Source: a virus. From it: 57,797 nt of DNA. Where the stretch lies: positions 1-57,797 of the IMG/VR virus record IMGVR_UViG_3300046163_000011. One strand, written 5' to 3'. A model generated the notes under the pieces. That model made no database searches and was not told the DNA's origin. It was given only the letters and a program-made list of their open reading frames with translations. The position numbers and the translations under genes were made by a program. Positions 45,201-50,232 of this stretch are shown piece after piece (within the stretch, counting starts at the first letter, position 1; every line of letters begins with the position of its first letter).

Positions 45201-45692
45201 GATGTTCTTGAGCATATATATCAGTTTATGACTGGCGGCGCTGGGTCATTCGCCGCAAGGGTTGGCAACTTCGGCATAAATGTAGCCCCTGCCGCACTAC
45301 AGGGTGACTTTGAAGAAGATATGATACAAGCCACACCAATAGCCAGACGCTTCGTTGGCTATGTAGGAGAGCGTGGTGACACAGAAGAGTTCTTCAACGG
45401 AAGAGATAAAGTTTTGCTTGCTGGTGAGGTTCTGAAGAACGCATACGCAGTAGGAAACATGGAAGAAGTTGAGAGCGTGAAGAAGAGGTTTACAAAAGAG
45501 TTGCGTATCTACGGAGCGATTAAGAATGTAAACAACGCTCGTAACCGCATCCTACGCAAGATGGCAAAGATCAAAGACAACCCAAGGATACCTAAAGCCA
45601 CTAAGGATGCCGCTATCAAAAAGTTGAGCGAACAGGTAAACGCGATAGTGATGCGTGGTAATCAATACCTCAACCAATACGACATACAGTGA
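36276..45692 (+). CDS. Giant polyvalent/ejected virion protein (3138 residues)
   Basis: Expected to be packaged in the head and ejected with DNA. Residues ~139-195 are Gly/Ala-rich and hydrophobic (AGGKAGAFTGGAIGSFAG), able to form a membrane channel. A coiled-coil zone follows to ~680. H741-E-I-I-H745 in LNHEIIHAMRDVG is a zincin-type metallopeptidase motif. Later modules include ASISTGLANKFPMAGVAGN and GYTITTGGGFADIDGKYAVA. The C-terminal third contains an LPD38-like region (NSLYLFYNASMQGSFAILNA, then NIMLPLGNKKYLQIPLPYGL). It is intact over 9.4 kb and is the largest gene of the window. Domain names rest on motif recognition only. Confidence 0.7.
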   Translation: MALIPVQDPQTGKLYNVQIAGDTPTQQEITEIKEWLASQSQPVETTTPIAETTPAEEPGFLESTAGAGIDQIQALFGSAAEGVGNVTGFDGLRDWGREVNEANEAEYAEKTQNRQQLEDVGGVGDFAKFAGESVVEQLPQLGMSLAAGYAGGKAGAFTGGAIGSFAGPAGIAIGAGIGATVGGVGGMVAANLPFIYGSHREAQKDQIEAGVQTEVDEGVAFLTAIPATALETIAEKVMVGKFLTPKLINSGGIFTRVTKNAATGALVEAPTELGQQVIERAQAGKDLLSDDAFKEYGHAALVGGLVGSSVKGTGGAFTKDQRKVDLEEEALKRSQLEQDEKVEDAQLVGGFAAAQKEADARTEDEVVKAQVIQQGRSVADDERAREKAEAQINSENKPVNFADLDPEVVKTINIQRQRAQAAGMPVGTPRRTTIEEMRALGLDEAADVELKKQKDTFVDKHDRNTTERKFSQEQYDKAKAKILESGKADDKTIIESIRETLPEGQDKVPVTLIEEIRQELALNRVIETNNGKDYNVAPEGIRDEDAAEPLRQRVSRSRARLDAIQAKVKELETLYDQQATINQTPDQKSAARAELSTQLQGLNVEAKREEADIRNTQRQIDTIDAQTGANEQIGNIRHDQAQARLAFSAAKEAAKAPKKADYETRMQKLVTGLQSYLKGIGLGDVNLTVQSLLEPDKIAGGQLVEGYYESSNKLIALATDLYDPTLSDAEYEARLRAVLNHEIIHAMRDVGVFTDAEWNTLTNAAAKRKYNVIINGKPLERLYTFMERETRRQQFTPPERMDGETQEDYDIRSEAAAARHQDLVEEEAVAEMFRAWTDGRLKLGGKPQSLFKRMISFLSGVGKAHYDEDITASDQIFEGIVRGDMASREFKVEPKSVPETAPEEAKMYSYGRVFPDNLSTFEDEIITIDQALDTHNFPQNVQDKLLGYTKTEDDADIREGTVVTVRLNLNGRTFLGPDAEAYKNEYNSQVAQINRSDAPAWKKDGMKSGLPFGLNKKYEGTTSTAIQTAHQGRNPKGKALAYAPAVTVRDVTFLVDQGARASISTGLANKFPMAGVAGNIAHGVNSTRGVEVKFNPFKHHVFVASFPQADGTRVEVPIKSAEEATVYGNTVYVRGKLEFYEDGELPVAKTSATGTLTRALEGDDPANVGNKVTKQTNVPSYNFDLPENAQGVEVISDFLNQEEIGRKYSIRQLTPELAKLSILHRLDEDGNFKTTYNMRQKADGTYGIDYISKGEALHLLQSERGNAKFEYVPRKGFSKEAEEEIAIVMAAEAEAALNRDGNAIGWYDRTLKLAKKMLTPVFPEIATDPAAEAVFDFALAVTSNGIAVVQNFKYAAEQYRAFKETGRFPVVGYGDREKAMKKAFLFYNAMLESGKTEAQIAEFLDQDTTPKLMDQNSVLQDLGITAPAGEGKNSPVKMSFVIGPKIGQGFYQNLRGNYDVLTMDIWWMRMYNRITGNPFKDITNATLDKGRNDVVKLTKAALKRSTDPSEVQSTEDYTSEDLAYEAQLVQDTLKAEDIDIINKDNVDQATLIIESAFQKAFRDAPTDARPTKTDLFKRTGTHAENLGGDVEQAAPRGSTDRTQQRRIAKRALDILEENTGTRISMADFQALMWYPEKLLFRSVGVRPGQGSDSDYVDGVIELLRAEGITDGQIEEALPTTDRHRVNPDVDPRRQDGGVREGVADDRSTSDSKKYSGRILARNLRDFIKQNPDGYTITTGGGFADIDGKYAVAPLKSAEIISGNTLPTSVLLEYIEQTRQISEIYGTELYLGGWLNSENSKFYLDSTMLVDELDTALYIADAGQQEGIFDFNTFEEVRTQNGINQLRESGTYRSELAERYLRDTEEADKQFTSARAERGGRFITAEQVAAERREELLTISSVADEDYAFTEFISPEMEQMVRQIDNVISAQGSEQPSRLYARRPVRQFAPVANAVAQRRMDNGEDVNMKFPNVHGYMVDNFQTGEQIPVYLFAGDDVSPDDDGVSGDKNHGLFHIIQRNHDKELVEQSKYPSVQQAIYDLLKKWESQGYRDGSAVVAMPTGNFELALEWNNDIPRKSGPLKLVLTKARDKSGKPFYYIKTFYPFGAEKKKSVRSFNPQLLNTTAYTPTVQNMIGQAENNITYTASLNYLSKFLYIPAGLNMDRAKDWSERLITQFQDRFVHIGKIVDEMKANGVTVTDMMDTYLQESNAQGIIGDKLRERENLHYNKLGKQISELEVTDAEFNDLKGASNRNRNPQGGSPFGFVETDYTYNKSKAMTLAEAYLYALHAKERNLRIQKHIDPTSESGSGMSDAEADAILNQISQMSPETQQKLSEIRSSLQNLIQDTRNVRAESGLTTSDMTTQIINDPNDPDVTIEVEEFVDYIPLRGKFDVLGEASEEGNFGATRSPLYGARGREDKQMLGREYSGYATTIIVGAMQQNQNSVIRGERNKVGQSFYRLLLGQQDADGNPLPDDQKAEVQRIMSQYAYIMDKVPMRRILDKNGRVSIIPDPRGKEGKLSVKIDGEEVLIDFYDPRIGQAMIGMSGSPEKSNGFMRAAFKFNRYLSTINTTYNPSFFFTNIFRDIQTAGVNINQFEREGLTREMMSNVKQSWKAVRAGVRLEEESSITREDALQPGFDINSVSDVDLFRLFQIFGGQNALNQTSSLQDQIENIDSILGDIPREGFKAEVKDFAGKYAAPVKRLGKFLEDYNTVAENMMRVAAFKALAPRVGMEKAAFAARNLTVDFAKGGENKTLLNSLYLFYNASMQGSFAILNALARSRKVQKIWAGIVVAGMVQDQLNAMLSEEDEDGDLVYDNLKQWRLENNIMLPLGNKKYLQIPLPYGLNAAFNMGRSLSRFSRGQYSIGQAGSTIFGTATDVFNPFGGNLGAVITGEDGASIGNVIAPTIADPFIDVMFDNTDFKNSQIAKKPNAFDPTPTPNSHLYWSTTDPNFVKVAQAINSLTFGSSVEKGFIDPSPDVLEHIYQFMTGGAGSFAARVGNFGINVAPAALQGDFEEDMIQATPIARRFVGYVGERGDTEEFFNGRDKVLLAGEVLKNAYAVGNMEEVESVKKRFTKELRIYGAIKNVNNARNRILRKMAKIKDNPRIPKATKDAAIKKLSEQVNAIVMRGNQYLNQYDIQ

Positions 45693-45865
45693 TGAAGAAG
45701 AGAAACCCTATCGCCAAGTTAATACGAGATCCGAGATTTAACAGTAGATCTGTTAAGTCGAAGAAGGTGTACACTAGGAAGGGTAGGCAAAAAGAATTTG
45801 TAGCAGGGTACAAAAAGGGGCTAGGTCAATATGATCCAGCCCCTTTTTATTTAGCCACTATTTAG
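45692..45865 (+). CDS. Short basic protein; last gene of the late block
   Basis: 57 residues, MKKRNPIAKLIRDPRFNSRS then VYTRKGRQKEFVAGYKKGLG. The first 35 residues match a very common short phage peptide (MKKRNPIAK---RDP-F). The start overlaps the giant gene's stop (TGATG). Its 3' half contains a TTTGTA/TACAAA palindrome and a terminator, and its end overlaps the convergent minus-strand gene by 8 bp. An earlier stop would be expected; the extension may be recent. Confidence 0.6.
   Translation: MKKRNPIAKLIRDPRFNSRSVKSKKVYTRKGRQKEFVAGYKKGLGQYDPAPFYLATI
45797..45814. promoter_or_regulatory. Dispersed palindrome, copy 6 (TTTGTAGCAGGGTACAAA)
   Basis: Perfect 6-bp arms directly before the terminator between the convergent late (+) and early-type (-) operons. 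Lies within the last 60 bp of the 57-residue gene. Confidence 0.6.
45812..45848. terminator. Bidirectional rho-independent terminator
   Basis: AAAAA, stem GGGGCT (45817-45822), loop, stem AGCCCC (45838-45843), TTTTT. Works on both strands, between convergent operons. Confidence 0.85.
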
Positions 45866-46205
45866 GCTCTCTACCAGCCCAATACTTAGGAGTGTTGAGT
45901 ATCTTATTTCTATACTCTTCATCATTACTCAAGCGATACTGTTCTGTATCCCAGTGCCTGTTGATGTTACAATTCCAGAAGTAATACCAACCATGATGCT
46001 TGCCATATTTTGTCACTTCAATAGCAGGGCTGTACAAGATTGTTACCTTTCTTTCCTTGTCTGAAAGATCACCAAGTTCTTTTCTGTGATAATAATGCAT
46101 CTCCCCGTATCCTAACTCTCTGAGTGTTATGGCTTCAAATAGCTTATCGTTCACTATCTTCTCGCCATCCTCTGTGAACCAATGTTTAGGTTTTGCTCCG
46201 TACAC
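45858..46205 (-). CDS. Hypothetical protein
   Basis: 115 residues from a GTG at 46205 preceded by CAGGAG; the longer frame to 46262 overlaps the upstream gene and lacks a ribosome site. Contains LRELGYGEMHYYHRKELGDL, then WYYFWNCNINRHWDTEQYRL. Rich in aromatic residues and His; no family recognised. Last gene of the minus-strand recombination operon. Confidence 0.55.
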   Translation of the reverse strand: MYGAKPKHWFTEDGEKIVNDKLFEAITLRELGYGEMHYYHRKELGDLSDKERKVTILYSPAIEVTKYGKHHGWYYFWNCNINRHWDTEQYRLSNDEEYRNKILNTPKYWAGREPK

Positions 46206-46221
46206 GACTGTCTCCTGTGAA

Positions 46222-46422
46222 CTATTGTGAAGTTTCTTGTGTTTGATTGTGCTTATCTTCAATCCATTTCACAATTACTTCACGCTTCCATCGCCTAATT
46301 CTTGGCGATAATACGATTGGTGGTGGAAAACTCTCATCTGTGTTGATGATGTGGTACACAGACTTTGGCCTAATGGATAGCATTTCCGCTATCTCTTTAT
46401 GGTCAACTAGGTTGGTGGTCAT
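46222..46422 (-). CDS. AlpA/excisionase-like HTH protein
   Basis: 66 residues. DHKEIAEMLSIRPKSVYHII is a winged-HTH/MerR-type recognition unit, followed by FPPPIVLSPRIRRWKREVIV, the usual AlpA/Xis-like wing (FP-P---RRW----V--W). Could act as excisionase or transcription regulator; no integrase is visible. It is the clearest small DNA-binding regulator here and a candidate for reading the dispersed palindrome. Confidence 0.7.
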   Translation of the reverse strand: MTTNLVDHKEIAEMLSIRPKSVYHIINTDESFPPPIVLSPRIRRWKREVIVKWIEDKHNQTQETSQ

Positions 46423-46874
46423 TCTTGATACCCCTTTTTATTTCTTGTGAACTTTTCAACCAAAGTCTTGAACTGTTCACGGGCTTTTGAATTGTTCCTG
46501 AGTTCCCCTCTGCTTTCTATGCCAAGATATGCCCTTAGACCGTCAGCAACCACTGCCTCACAGTCTGTGGGATCATAGTCATGTATAAAACCACATATCT
46601 TCATGAACTCTGCAAACTCAGGATTTCGACATAGCAGACCAGCTTGAGATATCATCTTGTTAATCTCTCTGTTCTGATCTGGTATTTGTGGGGTATCGTC
46701 ATCACCCAACTTAACCATAGCCACCATATAACGAGAGCCTACCCAATCTGTGTGTAGGCTTGGTGGGCATTCATTGGGATGCAGTGCAAGCCTTAATATT
46801 ATTCCATCCTTGCCCTGAGACATTGACGTTTTAACCGCCTCAAAGTTAACGGCGGCATCTCTTACATCAGCCAT
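46419..46874 (-). CDS. Conserved phage protein of unknown function
   Basis: 151 residues. KTSMSQGKDGIILRLALHP, then WVGSRYMVAMVKLGDDDTPQ, LLCRNPEFAEFM and GIESRGELRNNSKAREQF form a recognisable conserved phage pattern within recombination or replication modules. No catalytic motif. Overlaps both neighbours by a few bases. Confidence 0.6.
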   Translation of the reverse strand: MADVRDAAVNFEAVKTSMSQGKDGIILRLALHPNECPPSLHTDWVGSRYMVAMVKLGDDDTPQIPDQNREINKMISQAGLLCRNPEFAEFMKICGFIHDYDPTDCEAVVADGLRAYLGIESRGELRNNSKAREQFKTLVEKFTRNKKGYQE

Positions 46875-47118
46875 CGTACTTACCCTTCTTTAAATGTCCA
46901 TTTGCATTAACATTCAGTTTTATTTCAACCAACTGATCACGCGCCCTTTTTTGCACATTACCTTGAAAGTTCCCGCGCTTTTGGTTTGAGTAGCTTCTGT
47001 CTTGCCTAGTGCCGACAACAGAAAGACCGTAATTTTTAAAGTTAACAACCCTGTCGTGCATCATTTTTATATGAGCCGCAAATTCCTCAGTTGTCATATC
47101 AGCCGCGCTCTTGTCCAT
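46867..47118 (-). CDS. Hypothetical protein
   Basis: 83 residues, helical N-terminus (DMTTEEFAAHIKMMHDRVVN) and basic C-terminus (NQKRGNFQGNVQKRARDQLV). Overlaps both neighbouring genes, consistent with translational coupling. No family recognised. Confidence 0.5.
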   Translation of the reverse strand: MDKSAADMTTEEFAAHIKMMHDRVVNFKNYGLSVVGTRQDRSYSNQKRGNFQGNVQKRARDQLVEIKLNVNANGHLKKGKYDG

Positions 47119-47359
47119 TTCCGTCTCCTTTCGCCAGCTTTATTCTGCCAAGAGCCACATCAACCATAGCGCACCACATATCTAGCCTGTTGTGATGAGT
47201 TGGAAGTTCAGCTACCACTTCTAGCATTTCATCTGTAGGTTGCCTCATGGCAATGATTGCCTGTTCAGCCAAGTGGTCATAAAGAATTGGTGTGCCATTA
47301 GACATCAAGCCTTCATGAGCCTTCATAATAGCGAATGCTACTTTATCAACTTGCTCCAT
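47099..47359 (-). CDS. Hypothetical helical protein
   Basis: 86 residues from ATG 47359 with a GGGAG ribosome site; the frame upstream to 47437 lies in the HNH gene. MEQVDKVAFAIMKAHEGLM, then DHLAEQAIIAMRQPTDEMLE, resembles short helical proteins in phage DNA-metabolism operons. Function unknown. Confidence 0.55.
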   Translation of the reverse strand: MEQVDKVAFAIMKAHEGLMSNGTPILYDHLAEQAIIAMRQPTDEMLEVVAELPTHHNRLDMWCAMVDVALGRIKLAKGDGNGQERG

Positions 47360-47633
47360 TAAATTTCTCCCAATTAACACGCGCCCAAGAAATAGGGTCA
47401 ACGCCTTGCAAATCCCACCACGTTCTTTCGTCACCAAACAAATGCAACTTCATGTGGCAAGGGTGGCACAGAGGAACACACCAGTTGTCTCCCACCTTCA
47501 TTCCCATAGCATTAGGCTCTGCGAACATGATGTGGTGAGCCTCTGCGCCATACCCACAGACCAGACACGGAGATCCGCGCAAGGTCTGCAAGTATTTCTT
47601 AGACCTGATCCGCTTAGAACGGAACGCTGTCAT
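47346..47633 (-). CDS. HNH-type nuclease (DUF968-like)
   Basis: 95 residues. SPCLVCGYGAEAHHIMFAEP has the Cys pair and the HH of the nuclease, then MGMKVGDNWCVPLCHPCHMK supplies the second Cys-rich knuckle, ending in GDERTWWDLQGVDPISWA. This order is typical of DUF968/HNH phage nucleases in recombination modules (Rap-like Holliday junction functions). Overlaps both neighbours. Confidence 0.7.
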   Translation of the reverse strand: MTAFRSKRIRSKKYLQTLRGSPCLVCGYGAEAHHIMFAEPNAMGMKVGDNWCVPLCHPCHMKLHLFGDERTWWDLQGVDPISWARVNWEKFNGAS

Positions 47634-47910
47634 CTAGCTTTCCAGCAGACTGATCAGAAGAACCATCACTGTTTGGATTTTCTTCAAACTTATTTCCAAG
47701 CAACGACAGAAATACTGCGCCAGTCTTCTGGCTCATTTTTTTCCACCCGATAAGAGACAGAACAGGCTTCTCAACACCCCTCTCCATCTGGGCAACAAGG
47801 TCTTGCAAGACCTCATCAGAAAGTTCTAACTTGCCTGTGTAGTCAGGTGATTTGTCAGAACGCTTACGATTGTTGGTGAATAAAACACCTGATGGTGGAT
47901 ACTGGCTCAT
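47614..47910 (-). CDS. Small protein with SSB-like acidic tail
   Basis: 98 residues. YPPSGVLFTNNRKRSDKSPD, then YTGKLELSDEVLQDLVAQME and SLIGWKKMSQKTG, form a conserved phage pattern next to annealing-protein genes. The last residues DDSVPF mimic the acidic C-terminal tip of single-strand DNA-binding proteins (DDDIPF), which recruits replication partners. ssDNA binding itself is inferred. Confidence 0.6.
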   Translation of the reverse strand: MSQYPPSGVLFTNNRKRSDKSPDYTGKLELSDEVLQDLVAQMERGVEKPVLSLIGWKKMSQKTGAVFLSLLGNKFEENPNSDGSSDQSAGKLDDSVPF

Positions 47911-48557
47911 GCCGCTTTTCCTTCTAAAGTTTCTTTGTGAGCGATGAAGTCTTTGAACACATCATCGTATAGGGCTTTGTCTTTTGTCTCCAAAAGATCG
48001 ATGGCCTTCTTGTTCTTTGCCCAAAACCCCCTTAATTCAGTTATGTCATTACACTCCGGTATGAAAGTCTTAAACACTTCCCCGACAAGGCTGTAGTCCT
48101 CAACGGTTTTTTTCTCACCGTTTTTGTTCTCAAGCTGTATCGTTTCTGGCTGTGGCTCAACACCCTCTGGCAAGTCTTCGCCAGCGTATATATAATGACC
48201 CAATCCGTGCATAGCACAGCACTTAGCCAAGCACCTCTGAATAGCAGTGTTAACGCTAAACGAGTCTGGATGCTTCATGGCTTTGTTTTTGAAATCCAGA
48301 ACAGGCAGTAACTCTGTCTGCTCATCGTCACCAATTTTTACAGTGACAGACACAAAAGCAAATCCTTGATCGTCCTTCATGTATGGATAAGTTCCATTTG
48401 TAGTATTGTACAAATGTTTTTGAAAGACCGCATTTGGGTAATGCTTCTTCACAATCCCCCAAGCCCATGCCCATGACAGGTACGTTAAGTTCCCCTTCTT
48501 CTCGGTGTGTTCAGACACATCGATACCAGAAAGCGTTTCCCATATTGTTTCGCTCAT
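47907..48557 (-). CDS. Single-strand annealing protein, DUF1071-like
   Basis: 216 residues. HTEKKGNLTYLSWAWAWGIV, then NTAIQRCLAKCCAMHGLGHY and IYAGEDLPEG, are the hallmarks of DUF1071-type (Rad52-superfamily) phage annealing proteins. It pairs with the PD-(D/E)XK exonuclease just upstream as a two-gene recombination system. Overlaps both neighbours (ATGA). A TTTGTA/TACAAA palindrome lies inside the coding region. Confidence 0.85.
   Translation of the reverse strand: MSETIWETLSGIDVSEHTEKKGNLTYLSWAWAWGIVKKHYPNAVFQKHLYNTTNGTYPYMKDDQGFAFVSVTVKIGDDEQTELLPVLDFKNKAMKHPDSFSVNTAIQRCLAKCCAMHGLGHYIYAGEDLPEGVEPQPETIQLENKNGEKKTVEDYSLVGEVFKTFIPECNDITELRGFWAKNKKAIDLLETKDKALYDDVFKDFIAHKETLEGKAA
48397..48414. 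promoter_or_regulatory. Dispersed palindrome, copy 7, intragenic (TTTGTAGTATTGTACAAA)
   Basis: Perfect 6-bp arms but inside the annealing-protein gene, about 145 bp after its start; the only clear copy well inside a gene. It may act as an elongation roadblock or be a chance match. Confidence 0.4.
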
Positions 48558-49438
48558 TCACTAATCTCCTTTTTATACTGAGAGCAAAATTCAGCAACTC
48601 CACAATAGTTGCCCTTACATCGCACCAGTTCCCCAGCGCGGTGTTCTATTTCGACAGGAACAGATTGCCCTGCCGCAAAAGCGTCTGCGTCTGGTTCGTT
48701 CTCAAACACGCGCATCGCTCTTTTTAAACCCTTCTTTTTAACTGCCCAACTATCATCTCTTTTCCATTGATCACTGGGATAACATTTCACAAACTTATCT
48801 TCCAAGTCTTCCTCAAGGTCATACCGAAGTTCTGCCTGTTGATGAGCCTCTACCCTATGCTTTGCGTACTCAATTCTACGCTGATCAGACCATAGTGGTA
48901 TCTCTACCATAGCTACTGGCGCTTGAGGATAATTTGATTTGTATTGAGCATCTCGCCTGTTCCAATCCCTGAGAATTGCACAGATGGTTAACTTGGATAC
49001 TTTAAGACCTTTTGCCCTCTGGACGAGAAGAGCATACATATTCAGTTGCCGCTCCCACTCAACCTTGCCATGAATTACAGACCAAACGCTGGTCACTTTG
49101 TAATCGGTTATCTCAACAGAAGAGCCTTGTATCTTTTGGTGGTCTATCGCGCCAGATAAAGTCCACCCATCAATATCCACGAACAGACGTTCCTCTAAAA
49201 GAACGTCCTTCTCTTTTGAACTTTCTAGAATGTGATGAACTGCGGTTCCAAACAAAGGCCAAACCATATCGGTTACATCTGCTTGCCGATCAGAAGCGTA
49301 GTGCTTACGCATCTGATTTACCCTCGGACTGTCTATAAGTGTCGTAACGCTTATGTCAGCTTTGCCTTTACTATATTTATCGTTTCTGGCAAAGTCTAAA
49401 AAAGGTTGCGGTAGTCCGAATTTGTTGGTTATGTCCAT
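48554..49438 (-). CDS. PD-(D/E)XK exonuclease, RecB/Cas4-like
   Basis: 294 residues. Nuclease motifs: LFGTAVHHILE, GAIDHQKIQGSSVEITDYKV (motif II-III with D and ExK-like), then EWERQLNMYALLV. The C-terminal CKGNYCGVAEFC could hold an iron-sulphur cluster, although a fourth Cys is not obvious. It resects DNA for the annealing protein. First gene of the minus-strand recombination operon. Confidence 0.8.
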   Translation of the reverse strand: MDITNKFGLPQPFLDFARNDKYSKGKADISVTTLIDSPRVNQMRKHYASDRQADVTDMVWPLFGTAVHHILESSKEKDVLLEERLFVDIDGWTLSGAIDHQKIQGSSVEITDYKVTSVWSVIHGKVEWERQLNMYALLVQRAKGLKVSKLTICAILRDWNRRDAQYKSNYPQAPVAMVEIPLWSDQRRIEYAKHRVEAHQQAELRYDLEEDLEDKFVKCYPSDQWKRDDSWAVKKKGLKRAMRVFENEPDADAFAAGQSVPVEIEHRAGELVRCKGNYCGVAEFCSQYKKEISE

Positions 49439-49451
49439 AAGTTGTCTCCTT

Positions 49452-49488
49452 CCTCTAGGGTTATCTCATAGAGGCAAATAGATGTCAA
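49452..49488 (-). promoter_or_regulatory. Promoter and possible operator for the recombination operon
   Basis: Reading leftwards: TTGACA (49488-49483), 17 bp, GATAAC (49465-49460), then the start at 49438. A 23-bp inverted repeat CCTCTA-N11-TAGAGG (49452-49474) overlaps the -10, so a repressor could bind there. Confidence 0.6.
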
Positions 49489-49508
49489 TAAGAAAATAAG
49501 GCACTTAA

Positions 49509-49907
49509 ATGTCTATAAAAACACATGAGTTTATTGTTTTTGGAGAGCCAGCTTCAAAGGCCAACAGTAGAAAAATTGTTTTGATACGAGGCAGACCAGC
49601 GTCTATAAAATCTGACAAGGCAAGAAAGTATGCAAAGTATTTTTTAGAGCAAGTACAGCCGATAGAAGAAATGTTCACAGGAGATGTTTGTGTTGAGATG
49701 GCAATTTTTTATGCCTCAAGAAGACCAGACCTTGATGAAAGTCTCATTTTGGATTTGATGCAGGGGGTTATTTACGCCAATGATCGACAGGTTAAACGGA
49801 AAAATATATATTGGGGGCTTGATAGAGAAAACCCAAGAACACTTATCAGAGTGTTATCTTTGGAGAGCAGTGATATCCCAAGCAGTCTCAGACGCATATC
49901 TGGATGA
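49509..49907 (+). CDS. RusA-like Holliday junction resolvase
   Basis: 132 residues. FIVFGEPASKANSRKIVLIR at the N-terminus, then the catalytic acidic cluster SRRPDLDESLILDLMQGVIY and a second NDRQVKRKNIYWGLDRENPR, as in RusA (D-rich active site; enzyme cuts Holliday junctions). Typical RusA proteins end near LIRV; the extra 19 residues overlap the next gene in another frame. Confidence 0.85.
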   Translation: MSIKTHEFIVFGEPASKANSRKIVLIRGRPASIKSDKARKYAKYFLEQVQPIEEMFTGDVCVEMAIFYASRRPDLDESLILDLMQGVIYANDRQVKRKNIYWGLDRENPRTLIRVLSLESSDIPSSLRRISG

Positions 49908-50091
49908 CTATAGGCACAAACAGTCAGTAGCCGAGTGGATAGACACAGAAGACTTTGAAACTGTATGTGACTTTGCTGGTGTTGCCACACCACAAATGAG
50001 AGATAATATTCGTACCATACTACAATCAAAGCCAGCTATTGCCCGATACAAAGGCAGAAAGCTAAAAGATTTAATCGACAAAAAACACTGA
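49819..50091 (+). CDS. Conserved phage protein, start uncertain
   Basis: Core LWRAVISQAVSDAYLDDYRH, then EWIDTEDFETVCDFAGVATP, matches a common phage helical protein (WRAVI-QA--DA, DF--VC--AG) found near replication genes. The TTG at 49819 is the nearest plausible start and overlaps RusA by about 90 bp. In homologues as I recall them the protein begins just before WRA, so an indel near 49851-49863 is possible. Confidence 0.55.
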   Translation: MIEKTQEHLSECYLWRAVISQAVSDAYLDDYRHKQSVAEWIDTEDFETVCDFAGVATPQMRDNIRTILQSKPAIARYKGRKLKDLIDKKH

Positions 50092-50145
50092 CTAGTAATA
50101 CTAGTTATAATATATATAAATATATAACTAGTTATAAGAACTAGT
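50091..50145. repeat. ACTAGT box array, copy B
   Basis: Four ACTAGT boxes start at 50091, 50100, 50127 and 50140 (spacings 9, 27, 13). Spacings 27 and 13 repeat those of copy A (883-928) in opposite orientation, with an AT-rich centre. It sits just upstream of the primase-helicase promoter, as expected for a replication origin or regulator site. Confidence 0.6.
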
Positions 50146-50180
50146 TGGCGGCACTTTTCCACATCATCCAAAAAACCTGA

Positions 50181-50209
50181 TTGACAGGCTCTCCTGCTGA
50201 TAATATGTT
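50181..50209 (+). promoter_or_regulatory. Candidate promoter for the primase-helicase gene
   Basis: Perfect -35 TTGACA (50181-50186), 17 bp spacer, TATGTT (50204-50209) as -10. It lies 24 bp before the ATG at 50233 and downstream of the ACTAGT array. Confidence 0.55.
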
Positions 50210-50232
50210 AGTGGTGTCGTGGAGAAATTATT

